Shown: positions 48,201 to 56,282, numbered from the stretch's first letter. The stretch: 64,000 bases of DNA from Vibrio cyclitrophicus (GCF_024347435.1 NZ_AP025480.1:372001-436000), one strand, 5' to 3'. The notes: a model not told the origin generated them from the sequence alone. Made by a program: numbers and translations.

Positions 48201-48555
48201 CTTACTTAGTTCTAGTTTACTTAAGTCAACCACGCCAAAGGATTGGCAATACAGAGCCATTACTTATTTCGGTGAACGGTTCACCTTACCAAAATTACTA
48301 GATGCTAATATAACGAAAGAAGCTGTAGACCTACTTCACCATGCATTATCAGACAACAAAAAAGTGGTTATTGATTGGTTGCTGGGTCAGTCGTTCGGCT
48401 CTGACGGCTGGAATTTGCAGAACCAAAATGAAGCATCCTTACTTGAATTAAAGAATGCCTTTTATGAGAACCAACATTATGAGGAAAGTCAGCTCTTTAA
48501 AAAGTTGGGAGCATTAATAAATGATAGCGACAGTTCACTACAACCTGTGAGCTAA
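45220..48555 (+). CDS. KAP-family P-loop NTPase, large membrane-associated
   Basis: The 1111-aa protein has an N-terminal KAP-type P-loop domain. Walker A is GSLGAGKST (residues 47-55) and Walker B is LILVIDNIDR (264-273). Between them lie two hydrophobic segments (about 131-148 and 184-203), the membrane insertion that is a hallmark of KAP NTPases. The remaining 750 residues are helical with no recognised domain, possibly sensor repeats. KAP ATPases are frequent in defence islands, and some confer phage exclusion. It is transcribed alone and ends at a strong terminator. Antiviral function is inferred. Confidence 0.8.
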   Translation: MGNVRQYQSEKPEKVDSFVGKGHFTVAKAISNVILNDSSQHIIGVEGSLGAGKSTVIEMVRETIEAHNCHMVTFDADRYHSNLKPALIKTIETELSIMVGSNSTSKRKLTQAVEVALGKRLQYTKDTNSHISLLAISFMFSLGVSAFQVKPAITYILSELGRINSDKSVGEVSSSIGAPDSLAGIVSILLTLSPAIAYGILKLLKSDVSLGDLVKRNSKDTISETIDITRDVGAMELKEAFDTFTALIPENETLILVIDNIDRVTPDIARELWSDIEILASFGNPKFRVLLPYSEEHLAKALDGEDLNAGKEYISKRIPIPFTAPPIVSTGWRDQFEIYWNETLPDMTGCEGVKELIDVWRSKITPRYLKSLINRIATKVDSCPELNSDLDGISCAVYLMGHKDNGISLEELVSKPNISDRKYYDEVTSSHRILLKYVGREELWAKRLAALHFQTTFDIAESELISEPIRSAFSAHDTKRLVELEPLLGFNLFVNKQIEQSDPTDLIKIAAKLANENSGLALLEKILPSINHEIVTNLHNKDEFDGELVDSYLTLQKANVGIEYFAIKALQNTWESSIEHLFSQLPPLLDKSKQTDFLSSEQELVSHIEQCYSYFEVTGNTPGFIDNLTPEFFVLALYSAKKKLTKWNMEELLSDMDSSSVVKLACRRHMALNDDYSLLDMIRPTLKIGKLSKLTRQDFISGLDITTQDIDICMSLAPFTDEWHDPSSEPFALKLINYYGKNTRENSWENETDQAQYLALTAAAIIKSYSTLTTNITVQVGPQSNQRQNQQVVVWLAKELSAIPSFTTYLTDYLVFCSVKNLMAWSQHSSMTEHLITNLGELLDKKRIHELNIAEFVNGGYVFLKENLNHPPTKQIIHWLDDWSSYSKKTESWDDVLVNDILEFRPDGFIEKLYKHFEDGLSDSDWLERSIRSPSTVATLVLQDMVKQKYVLKNQDPTYSCLKGVMECDDNFDIEFIRLLSNFISGHKKSGLARLLSSSLLKSTTPKDWQYRAITYFGERFTLPKLLDANITKEAVDLLHHALSDNKKVVIDWLLGQSFGSDGWNLQNQNEASLLELKNAFYENQHYEESQLFKKLGALINDSDSSLQPVS

Positions 48556-48558
48556 GTT

Positions 48559-48599
48559 AAATGACCCGTATGGTGATGAAGTATCTCTACGGGTCATTT
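48559..48599 (+). terminator. Terminator after the KAP ATPase gene
   Basis: AAATGACCCGTA and TACGGGTCATTT form a 12-bp stem with a 17-base loop, directly after the stop codon. Confidence 0.8.
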
Positions 48600-48873
48600 A
48601 TTATCAACAACAATTAACGATTAGGTAATCTGTAGTCAATGTGACAATTTGGCCACAAAGTTAAAGTGCTAGGTATAAGGAAAAGTAAGTCTAATTGTGG
48701 AAGTTGAAATCACGTTTAATTCTGCTCTGTCTCATTTTGAGGGATTTTTGAGCTAGAAAATGCCACGTGTTAAACTTCAGATTGTGACGATTTTGGGCAG
48801 AAGCGATTTAGACTTAATGAACTAAATCGCTCCAATTAGATTAGAAAAGGTATCTTGAAACCTTAAACACTTG
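48600..48873. other. Intergenic stretch with a 10-bp inverted repeat
   Basis: AGCGATTTAG (48802-48811) and CTAAATCGCT (48822-48831) form a hairpin near the end of the minus-strand gene, without a clear T run. No coding frame supported. Confidence 0.4.
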
Positions 48874-49446
48874 TTATATGTGTTGTCTGATAGTTTCAAC
48901 TAATTTGTCATCTCCAGCTTCATGTAGCCACAGACACCAAAATTTGATGACCCCATGCTGAAAACTATAAACCAACCATTCACCCGTTTTTTTAGGCTTT
49001 GACCGACTCTCGATTAGAGATTCGTACATACTGTCAATATTGAGTGGTTGTTTACCCAGCTTAGTTTTACGAGCGTGATTTAACCAATTTTCAGTAATAA
49101 ACGATGATTCACCAAAGTGTACATGTTGAACTTCAAATCCGACTTTATCAGAAATACTATTAAGTTTTCCTCGCACCTTTGTTCCTTTTTCCACACATCT
49201 AAGTGTTTGTAGCAATGAACTTATAGGAACTGATATAGGCTCATTTTCAATGACAACATATCGCTGATAAAGCAACTGCGATAGCTGAACTTTAAACATC
49301 TCACTAAATATAGAATCAGGGCAGTTGTACGATAACATCTGATTTACTTCAGCTACATTGCTCTCATATGACCAACTATGCTCTAAGCTTTCGTCTCGCA
49401 AAGGGGTCATATTTATTGACTTAATAATTGTCTCGAATTCTTTCAC
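48874..49446 (-). CDS. Hypothetical protein (190 aa)
   Basis: No family recognised. Soluble and helical, with the C-terminal part KKTGEWLVYSFQHGVIKFWC rich in aromatics. I favour GTG 49446 (VKEFETIIKS), because GGAGGG lies just upstream of it; the frame opens with another GTG at 49461. The next gene upstream on the same strand is the ADP-ribosyltransferase-like gene, 144 bases away, and the two may form a pair. Confidence 0.5.
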   Translation of the reverse strand: MKEFETIIKSINMTPLRDESLEHSWSYESNVAEVNQMLSYNCPDSIFSEMFKVQLSQLLYQRYVVIENEPISVPISSLLQTLRCVEKGTKVRGKLNSISDKVGFEVQHVHFGESSFITENWLNHARKTKLGKQPLNIDSMYESLIESRSKPKKTGEWLVYSFQHGVIKFWCLWLHEAGDDKLVETIRQHI

Positions 49447-49590
49447 TTTCCCTCCGAACACATAGCCGCATTAAGGTGAGAAACGCTACCACGAACCTTA
49501 ACTGTACCACCGTAAACACTAAACCCAACGATGGAATGAAAAATGCCAAGCGTTGGGAGTCACTCTCAAATGCTTTGTGTGTGAATTTTC

Positions 49591-50046
49591 CTACACACTA
49601 ATCAGCTCAGTGACTAACCTTGCTGGGATTTCACCAAAATCTTTAGCAATAAGTATATGCTCATCATCCTCTGGAATTGCTGGTGACACTATATTCTCAT
49701 TAACCGATATAATTGACACATCAAACTGTTCCAGTTTGCTCACATCTATTTTATACACGTAACCACGACACTCACCCCCTCTAGTTGCATAGAACTTGGC
49801 TCGTTCAAAATGAGGAGTAAATGACAAACCAGATGTCGGATGCCCTTTTTGTTCAAGTTGATGGAGTATCGCTGTATTAATCGTCGATTCCCCCATCGTA
49901 ACTTCAGATCCCATATAGGCATGTGGTGCCCCCATATAAACAGCATCACAAAAAGTTTCATTCGGCTTTTTAGGTATCAGTTTCCCATCGAACTTCTGAT
50001 AAAAATCAACGTTTGCACCACGATATAAGTATTTAATTTTATTCAT
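49591..50046 (-). CDS. ADP-ribosyltransferase-like protein (151 aa)
   Basis: The order of motifs resembles ADP-ribosyltransferase folds of the toxin (R-S-E) type: YLYRGAN near the start (Arg 9), GLSFTPHFERAKFYATRG (an S-x-T-like strand and helix, about residues 72-89), GYVYKIDVSKL (about 95-105), and an acidic C-terminal loop PEDDEHILIAKDFGEIP. Length suits a minimal catalytic domain. No signal peptide, so it would act inside the cell, as in a toxin-antitoxin or defence effector. The catalytic Glu is not certain; RES-type or other ART relatives are alternatives. Confidence 0.5.
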   Translation of the reverse strand: MNKIKYLYRGANVDFYQKFDGKLIPKKPNETFCDAVYMGAPHAYMGSEVTMGESTINTAILHQLEQKGHPTSGLSFTPHFERAKFYATRGGECRGYVYKIDVSKLEQFDVSIISVNENIVSPAIPEDDEHILIAKDFGEIPARLVTELISV

Positions 50047-50361
50047 TTTCTATGAGTTATAGGTACTTTATTTATTAGAAAAGTTAGATAGTCATAACTT
50101 ACCGCATTCACATAACGCTTTTTAGACGGCTTTTAGCTACCTTTCATACTCCTATCATGCAGCCTTTCCAAGCGCAATTCAATTAACAATCAATAGGTTA
50201 ATGAGTGATGTTGGGTATAAGACTGCAAAATGACGCATAATTATTAAAAAAGGTTACTTCGACACTTTTCCCGGATAGCAGCAGGTAAGGCAAATCTTAA
50301 GTCACAAGTTGTCAGTAAACTTTCACGCTGAGAAGGAATGGGGCAAAAATAAACTAGCTGT
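50047..50361. other. 315-base gap between the ART-like gene and the polymerase gene
   Basis: No coding frame of quality and no clear terminator for the polymerase operon. Promoter elements of the ART-like gene should lie near 50,060-50,120. Confidence 0.4.
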
Positions 50362-52329
50362 TCACTTGTTCAACCACTCTTCAATGGTGTTTATATTTCC
50401 ATCTTTGTTCCAACATCTAGGTTGTAAAGTATTGATGTCTGTTCGGATGTTTAGTTGAGGGTAGCGCTCCTGAATGACCTGAATCATTACCTGAGACGTC
50501 AGGCTCGCAACTTCCTTTAATTCTTCTGTTGGAGCTTCAAACACAAAAGCATCATGTAATGCGACAATCAACTTAGCATTATGGCGCTTATATAATTGAT
50601 GTAGACGATTACCCGTGATTTTAAACAAGGCGGCAGCAGTGCCTTGCACTGGCATGTTGACCATCCAATTCTTTTCTTTGCGGTTACGTTCAGTATCTTG
50701 GGGACGTAATCGTTGTAGACCCGTTGCTGTATTCACATAGCCACGAATAAAACCATATTGTGGTGCTAAATCCATAGACTTACCAAGGGTAGGAAACATA
50801 TTGAGAAACTTATCCATTAACTGCTGGGCTTTAACCTCGTTAACTTTGAGTTTTTTAGATAAGCCGTAGGCTGTGATTCCATAAATAAGCCCTAAAGTAC
50901 ACTCTTTCATCACGTTACGCTTATCGCTGTGGTGTTCTTTGAATATATCAGGCGTACAGGATTGGAACTCTATCGGTAGCTCATCTAAATAGAACTCTTG
51001 AGCTAATGCTGTGTATAAATCTCCTGCATTGTACTTCTTTATTAAGTCTTTATCGTTATACACAGCAGCCGTTATCGCCACCTCAATCTGGGCAAGATCA
51101 ACCTCACCAATACCATATCCCTCAGGTGCAACAACGATGGGGCGAAGAACTGCAGGTAACCCTAGGAGGTTAGGGGCCATTGTTGCTTGTCGGCCTGTTA
51201 CGGTATCTAGGTGCTTGTGTACTGGATGAACGCGGTCATCAGAGCCAATTATTCCTCGCTCTAATATTACATCTTTAGAAATTGAAACCATATTCGAGTA
51301 TTTTGCTAACAACTTGATGGCGGGATGTAAGTCGTAGTTAGCACTTAGCATTTCACGGTCGAAGCTATAGTCGTTGCCTTCTTTAAAGTGATGTAGCAAG
51401 CCCAGAGTGTTAAAGAAGGTGATCTTCTCATCAGTGCTGCTAGGGTTTGCTAAGCCATAGACTTCAAGTTCGAACTTCCACTGAGCAAGTCTAGCCTTTG
51501 TCCCGTTTAGAACTTTCATGCATTGCTCACGAGACACAAGGACGCCATTTCGTTCCATTGCTGCATTGGTAACAATCCAAGGCATTTCGACTTCCAGCAG
51601 GTGATCATGGATACCCTGCATTACAGCAGCCTGAACTTGTAACAGGTATAATTTAGCGACTTCTTCGCACAACGTTCCGGTATGCTCAGTCAACGGGAAC
51701 TCTAGGTAGTAACGGGAATGAGTTGCTTTCAAACTATAGAAATCCTGGCGGCCCATAACAAAGCTATCTTTAGCCTCGATTTTGGCAGCTAGGTCATCAA
51801 ACTCTTGGCATTTTTCGAACTGATGCAGCCCGAGGTGGCGTGCCTTTTCTGCAATCAGTATGTCCCAGATACGGAATGGTTCATTAAGCTCTAAAGCCCA
51901 GAGGCAATGCACCAGCTTGTTAGCGTCGTAAGAAACAAAGGTTACTGGTAAGTCAAACAGTGCTTGTAGTGGACTGATGTAAATATCTGATACTAAGTCA
52001 ATGATGAATGTATGCTGCTCTATAGAAGTCGTATCATTAGTGCAAAGTGACAGGCACAGCTTAGTTGGATGAATCGCTGAAATATCATGTTTTTCGTAGC
52101 CATTGGGTAAGGTTACATGAGCAGTACTGTAACTATATTTGCAATCAATACCAATGTGGCTGATAGGGAGTTGTAACGTTAGATCAATGAAGTCAATCAC
52201 TCCCTGCTGTGTATTGATATGCGTAGTCTCCCCACTGGTATAGCTAGGGTTTCTAGGTAACACAGAGATAGATGTCTTCCTTGGCTTTTCTGGGGCAAAG
52301 TGCTTTTCAATTCCTGGAAGTAAGTCCAT
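50362..52329 (-). CDS. Family A DNA polymerase (Pol I-like), element-encoded
   Basis: A 655-aa polymerase without the 5' nuclease domain. The polymerase motifs are recognisable: TGRQATMAPNLLGLP (379-393), motif A GEVDLAQIEVAIT (Asp411), motif B/O-helix RNVMKECTLGLIYG (Arg471, Lys475, Tyr483) and motif C LHDAF (Asp593). The two metal-binding aspartates are kept, but the Glu after the motif C Asp is Ala. The 3'-5' exonuclease region (about 55-210) is degenerate: motif I reads IDCKY instead of DTE. It resembles phage and plasmid polymerases more than host PolA. It is the last gene of the operon, 47 bases after the helicase. Confidence 0.88.
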   Translation of the reverse strand: MDLLPGIEKHFAPEKPRKTSISVLPRNPSYTSGETTHINTQQGVIDFIDLTLQLPISHIGIDCKYSYSTAHVTLPNGYEKHDISAIHPTKLCLSLCTNDTTSIEQHTFIIDLVSDIYISPLQALFDLPVTFVSYDANKLVHCLWALELNEPFRIWDILIAEKARHLGLHQFEKCQEFDDLAAKIEAKDSFVMGRQDFYSLKATHSRYYLEFPLTEHTGTLCEEVAKLYLLQVQAAVMQGIHDHLLEVEMPWIVTNAAMERNGVLVSREQCMKVLNGTKARLAQWKFELEVYGLANPSSTDEKITFFNTLGLLHHFKEGNDYSFDREMLSANYDLHPAIKLLAKYSNMVSISKDVILERGIIGSDDRVHPVHKHLDTVTGRQATMAPNLLGLPAVLRPIVVAPEGYGIGEVDLAQIEVAITAAVYNDKDLIKKYNAGDLYTALAQEFYLDELPIEFQSCTPDIFKEHHSDKRNVMKECTLGLIYGITAYGLSKKLKVNEVKAQQLMDKFLNMFPTLGKSMDLAPQYGFIRGYVNTATGLQRLRPQDTERNRKEKNWMVNMPVQGTAAALFKITGNRLHQLYKRHNAKLIVALHDAFVFEAPTEELKEVASLTSQVMIQVIQERYPQLNIRTDINTLQPRCWNKDGNINTIEEWLNK

Positions 52330-52376
52330 GAGTATAGTCCTCGGAAGGGGCTAATCATCGCCCCAAAGTGAATGGG

Positions 52377-54200
52377 TTAGACGGCAGCTTTCGATTGATA
52401 GCGGCGGACAGTACGCACGCTGATACCCAGCTGCTTTGCTATTTCAGCTTGTTTTAGGTTTTTAGCGCTCAGAGCCATAACATTATCAGCCGTAGAATTG
52501 CTGCTACGTGTGCGCTTAGTGGCAAGCCCGAAGTGCTCGCGCAGTTCAGCTAAGTTAGAGAACTCTATGTCATATGTCGTACCTAGTGGGTCATTACTCT
52601 GATACGTTATGACCTCACGAGTTTTAGTGAATGGACGTACACGTCCCACAGCTTGAACGACACAGCCCATTTCTAGAGTTTGCAGCATCGGGTTCACTGC
52701 CTCGGCTACATCAGTAAATCGATGCTTGTCATCAGCAACGACGCCATAGCGACGACGGGGCTTTTTCGAGTATGTAATTGCCACGTCGATGCGCTCACTG
52801 TCAGCTCTCAGATCCTGTATCGAGTCGCTCAAGACATCTTCGGGTACGTAGTAGCTGTTAAGGCAGTAACAACAGTCGAATCCTTCAAACTGGTTAATAC
52901 CAATCACGCCATAGTGGATGATAGGTACTACTGTTATATCGGGATTCTCGACGTAATGCTCACCGTGAACTACACGGATATCGTTTACACCTTGTTCTAC
53001 TAACATCTGGTTCATAGCCTTCACGCAGTAGCCAACGTGATCCTTTTTAGAGACGAGCAGAACTCGTTTACCTTCACGTATGCGTTGTATTGTTAGCTGC
53101 GTGAATACGTCTAAGATCTGGGGTGAATTTTTTATAAAATTAGAACTAGCACCCGTAGCGGAAGCAAGATTCAACCAAGTCGTCCCTTCACCTTTAAACT
53201 CGTAATTGTCGTAAGGTGAGTAGAAATCAATACCTAACCGCATCTTCAAAATGGATAGGTGGGTGGTACCACTGTAGAGCAGTACATCACTTGTAGAGGT
53301 AAAAGGAGATGCGGGAAAGCGTATATCACCGTTCGGTAATTTCTCGCGAGATTCAGCACTGGAATAGCCAAAAGCTTGTAAGTCGTAAATGATGTTGTGG
53401 AATGAATCGCCAAAGATTTCATCGCCAATGGTTAAGCTCTTCGTCATATCATTGGCATCTAAGCGTGGAAAATGCCAAGCATTTGCATCTTGTAAATCTT
53501 CACTAGGTGCATCTAGTAGACAGCTTAAATAGTGACTAATAACTGATTTACGCTTGCTTGATACATCTGATTTACTCGTAGCTTCCATGAGCTGACGAAT
53601 AGAGCTTACGGTAATAGTACGGCTATAGTTAGCTAGGCTGACATTGGCTTCATCAAATATGACCAGCACTTTACTAGCGTTAGATTGCTGTTTTACATGA
53701 GTAATGAAGTACGGGTTGCGCTCAAGGTGCGTTTGGGTTGCAAACACTACCTGCTTACCTTGCAGGTCTTTCCCATATTGGCTAGGCCAGAAGCACTCTG
53801 AGCGCTTAGGACACAAATCACAGCAGTGACGTTTTCCAAGGTGACTTAAATTCCTTGCTTCATAAGATTGCCATATTTTGTTGCGTTCTTCGCCGCACAG
53901 GTTGGCTGGACGCGGGCGGATATTGATAACTTCAATGTCATTAGGAGGGTTTACGATGAACTTACGCTCATCGATGATCTTACGGGTAGGAGCCATGACA
54001 ATCACAAGATCGTAGTGTCCTTGTCGAATGGCCGCTTCGATCACTTGATCCATGTTATAGGACTTACCGACGCCGACTTGCCAGTTAACGACAACGTTCT
54101 GGTGCTCTAGGCAGTGCTGAAGAATAACCTCAGCACTTTCTTTAAGTCTGAAGTTAACGAGGCCCTCTGCCTCGTCAATCAGTTGGTTGTCGCCAGTCAT
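52377..54200 (-). CDS. SF2 helicase with Fe-S-type cysteines and C-terminal HTH
   Basis: A 607-aa superfamily 2 helicase. Motif I is QVGVGKSYN (41-49), motif II is FDEAN (181-185), and motif VI is QAVGRVRPF (about 512-520). Four cysteines C102, C127, C130 and C136, placed between motifs I and II as C-x24-C-x2-C-x5-C, recall the 4Fe-4S cluster of XPD/DinG helicases. The last 35 residues (LKQAEIAKQLGISVRTVRRYQ) are a resolvase-type HTH. ATG overlaps the stop of the upstream gene (TAATG). It may unwind DNA for the adjacent polymerase. Confidence 0.8.
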   Translation of the reverse strand: MTGDNQLIDEAEGLVNFRLKESAEVILQHCLEHQNVVVNWQVGVGKSYNMDQVIEAAIRQGHYDLVIVMAPTRKIIDERKFIVNPPNDIEVINIRPRPANLCGEERNKIWQSYEARNLSHLGKRHCCDLCPKRSECFWPSQYGKDLQGKQVVFATQTHLERNPYFITHVKQQSNASKVLVIFDEANVSLANYSRTITVSSIRQLMEATSKSDVSSKRKSVISHYLSCLLDAPSEDLQDANAWHFPRLDANDMTKSLTIGDEIFGDSFHNIIYDLQAFGYSSAESREKLPNGDIRFPASPFTSTSDVLLYSGTTHLSILKMRLGIDFYSPYDNYEFKGEGTTWLNLASATGASSNFIKNSPQILDVFTQLTIQRIREGKRVLLVSKKDHVGYCVKAMNQMLVEQGVNDIRVVHGEHYVENPDITVVPIIHYGVIGINQFEGFDCCYCLNSYYVPEDVLSDSIQDLRADSERIDVAITYSKKPRRRYGVVADDKHRFTDVAEAVNPMLQTLEMGCVVQAVGRVRPFTKTREVITYQSNDPLGTTYDIEFSNLAELREHFGLATKRTRSSNSTADNVMALSAKNLKQAEIAKQLGISVRTVRRYQSKAAV

Positions 54201-54826
54201 TAGGCTGCGCGGCCACGCTTCAGGAATAGGCGTGTCTTAATCTGCGAAATTTCTTCAAGCTCTTCGTTGCTTTTTATTTCGTAGATGTCCGCTAGCGAAA
54301 ACTCGTTATTGTTGTAGGCATTTTTAAATGCCAAGACCTTATCGCCGTCGATGCCCAAACCTTCCACGATATCAGATGAAGTCACTTCATACTGGTAGCC
54401 ATGTTTCGTGATGTTAATCATCAGGGCACCCTTGTTAAATAAAGGTTTTAGCTGCGGAGCTAGAGACGTTGGCTTCGTTGCTGGTGGAATAGCCAGAACT
54501 TCCATGCGTCCTTCGATGAAGTTGTACACCGGTGTCAGAATACGATGGTCTAGCTTAATGCCAGCTTCGCATAGCGAGCAATCGTTGCAGCCATTGCATT
54601 GCGCAAAACCTTTAAATTCAGGCGTGTCTAGGTAATGGAAGAACACTTTTTCAAAAGTATTCATCACGAAAGAGATCGTACATCCATCCTCGTTCAAACG
54701 AGTGTTAAAGAGGAAATCTGGTTGAGCGTATGTGGGCAGGTTAGCAGCATCAGGCCCAAAGATATCTTCATGTGTGCCTTTCTGGTTGCGCCCATGATTG
54801 CTTATTGTTTTTTGTTCAGTTGTCAT
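54200..54826 (-). CDS. Cys4 ssDNA-binding-like protein
   Basis: A 208-aa protein with a compact cysteine cluster CNGCNDCSLC (C77, C80, C83, C86), followed by HRILTPVYNFIEGRMEVLAI, a pattern seen in phage single-stranded DNA-binding proteins where a zinc-binding loop is inserted in an OB fold. The C-terminal half is helical. Coupling to the helicase by a TAATG overlap and to the polymerase in one operon supports a role in coating DNA at a replication fork. The fold assignment is by pattern, not by alignment. Confidence 0.6.
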   Translation of the reverse strand: MTTEQKTISNHGRNQKGTHEDIFGPDAANLPTYAQPDFLFNTRLNEDGCTISFVMNTFEKVFFHYLDTPEFKGFAQCNGCNDCSLCEAGIKLDHRILTPVYNFIEGRMEVLAIPPATKPTSLAPQLKPLFNKGALMINITKHGYQYEVTSSDIVEGLGIDGDKVLAFKNAYNNNEFSLADIYEIKSNEELEEISQIKTRLFLKRGRAA

Positions 54827-54877
54827 GTTTCTTATTCTCTATCTAGTTTTTAAAGGAAGTTTTTTCTGTTTGAGTGG

Positions 54878-54901
54878 TTAAGGCGTTAAGGCGTTAAGGC
54901 G
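54878..54901. repeat. Triple 8-base tandem repeat TTAAGGCG
   Basis: Three perfect copies of TTAAGGCG; the third holds the TAA stop codon of the minus-strand gene upstream of the SSB-like gene. Slippage here would change the distance between the two genes. Confidence 0.85.
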
Positions 54902-55532
54902 CATCAATCTGCTCTAGCGCATCAATCAGGTGCTCCCACGAATCTGATTGGGAGAAATCATTGGTTAATGCACGTTCAGCATCAAAGTAAAATGACTGAC
55001 CATCAGCAAAATCAACATAGTCGAAGCATTCGCTGGCCAATGAAAAAGTGGAGGCGCAAAAGAATTCGATGGCATGCGGGTGGTAAAAAGGCAGATCTTT
55101 ACTTGCGTAGCCCACTGCCTCATAAACTGAATTAGGTATGCTTTGAGTGGTACTTAAGTGATGTATGCAAGTAAACACCTTTCTTGCGTGACCTAATTGA
55201 TGAGTGGTCTCAATGGTTAACACGTCGCCTTCACGGCTAACGGTGTTAGAGGCGAAGTGCAATTTTTCATCGAAATAGAATTCAATGTATTCATCGCCTT
55301 TGCTTTCATATTGTGCAATGCGTTGTACTGTCATGACAGCAATAGGTGTGCCCCCTCCATCACCGTAAGAGACATCCTCATTATCCGTAAACAAAAGACC
55401 ATAATGTCGTGGTAATTTTTTATGCTTGTAAGCTAAGCAAGCTGCAATATAAGCAATGCGTTTGCCATGCGAGAGGTACTCATGGTTAGAGCTATCCTTA
55501 TTCGCAACCATAGTTTCTGGAGCATTATTCAT
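54894..55532 (-). CDS. Hypothetical protein (212 aa), first gene of the polymerase operon
   Basis: No family recognised. The sequence is mixed alpha/beta with many aromatic and acidic residues (EYIEFYFDEKLHFASN, HPHAIEFFCAST) and no membrane segment. It lies 67 bases upstream of the SSB-like gene on the same strand, and diverges from the XRE regulator with a 140-base intergenic region. Its place suggests a partner or regulator of the replication genes. Confidence 0.55.
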   Translation of the reverse strand: MNNAPETMVANKDSSNHEYLSHGKRIAYIAACLAYKHKKLPRHYGLLFTDNEDVSYGDGGGTPIAVMTVQRIAQYESKGDEYIEFYFDEKLHFASNTVSREGDVLTIETTHQLGHARKVFTCIHHLSTTQSIPNSVYEAVGYASKDLPFYHPHAIEFFCASTFSLASECFDYVDFADGQSFYFDAERALTNDFSQSDSWEHLIDALEQIDAP

Positions 55533-55672
55533 GCTAGTCTCCTTTTTAAATGTTAACTGAGAGGTAAACTTTTCAAATTTAGGTTACGACTTTTGGCTCG
55601 GTGATGTCAATAAATAATTGAAAAAAAATTCCCGCAGCGTTAAGATTTCAATTGCAATTCGGAGAGGAACGT
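55533..55672. promoter_or_regulatory. Divergent control region between the polymerase operon and the XRE regulator
   Basis: Very AT-rich, with TTCAATTGCAATTC near 55,648 and short repeats of AATTGAAAA / TTTCAATTG (about 55,616-55,655) that could be repressor operators. The regulator's ribosome-binding site GGAGAGGAAC lies at its end. Confidence 0.5.
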
Positions 55673-56263
55673 ATGAAATCAAAGGTCGTGGGAAAAGTAA
55701 GTATCTTCACGCTGATTGCGGAAGCTGTGAAAGATTTAAGGATTTATGGCACTGATTTTGTGTTGGGCATGGGCCTAACGAAAAGAGTTAAAACTAAAAC
55801 CAAACAAGCGGAATATGCGAAGATACTTGGCGTGAAAAATGCGTTTTACTCTCGTCTGGAAAGTGGTAGTTCAGCATTTAACATCGCGCAACTTCATACC
55901 TTGTGTGAAGCCAAGGGGCTTTCATTAGGGGAGCTTTTTGCCTATGTAGACCACATGAAGAAAGATCTAATAGGTGCGGGGTGTCAAGTCGTGACGGAAG
56001 CATTGCCAATTGAACAAGATGCAGTGCGTAAAGACAACTGGATTGAGGAAAAGGCAACGGCTCTGAATAACAAGTGGACACGTGAACAAAAGAGCTTAAA
56101 GCAATATAAAGACCTAACAGATCAACAAATCGCAGCTAAAAGGCAAGAGCATGTGTTACATGCCAGGCTTTTGTTTGCTGACAAGTTTGGTCATGTAGAG
56201 GATGTTGAGTTACAGAGGGGACATTGGGACGAAGCATTCGCTGAAGATAGAGCGAAAGAGTAG
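55673..56263 (+). CDS. XRE-type HTH transcriptional regulator
   Basis: A 196-aa protein with a helix-turn-helix at about residues 40-90 (KQAEYAKILGVKNAFYSRLE and FNIAQLHTLCEAKGLSLGEL), typical of the XRE/Cro family, then a charged helical C-terminal region. Start ATG 55673 has GGAGAGGAAC at ideal spacing; the frame is open seven codons further upstream. It is divergent from the SSB/helicase/polymerase operon, the arrangement of a phage-type repressor. Confidence 0.78.
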   Translation: MKSKVVGKVSIFTLIAEAVKDLRIYGTDFVLGMGLTKRVKTKTKQAEYAKILGVKNAFYSRLESGSSAFNIAQLHTLCEAKGLSLGELFAYVDHMKKDLIGAGCQVVTEALPIEQDAVRKDNWIEEKATALNNKWTREQKSLKQYKDLTDQQIAAKRQEHVLHARLLFADKFGHVEDVELQRGHWDEAFAEDRAKE

Positions 56264-56282
56264 ACGCGAGCTTGCGTGTAAG

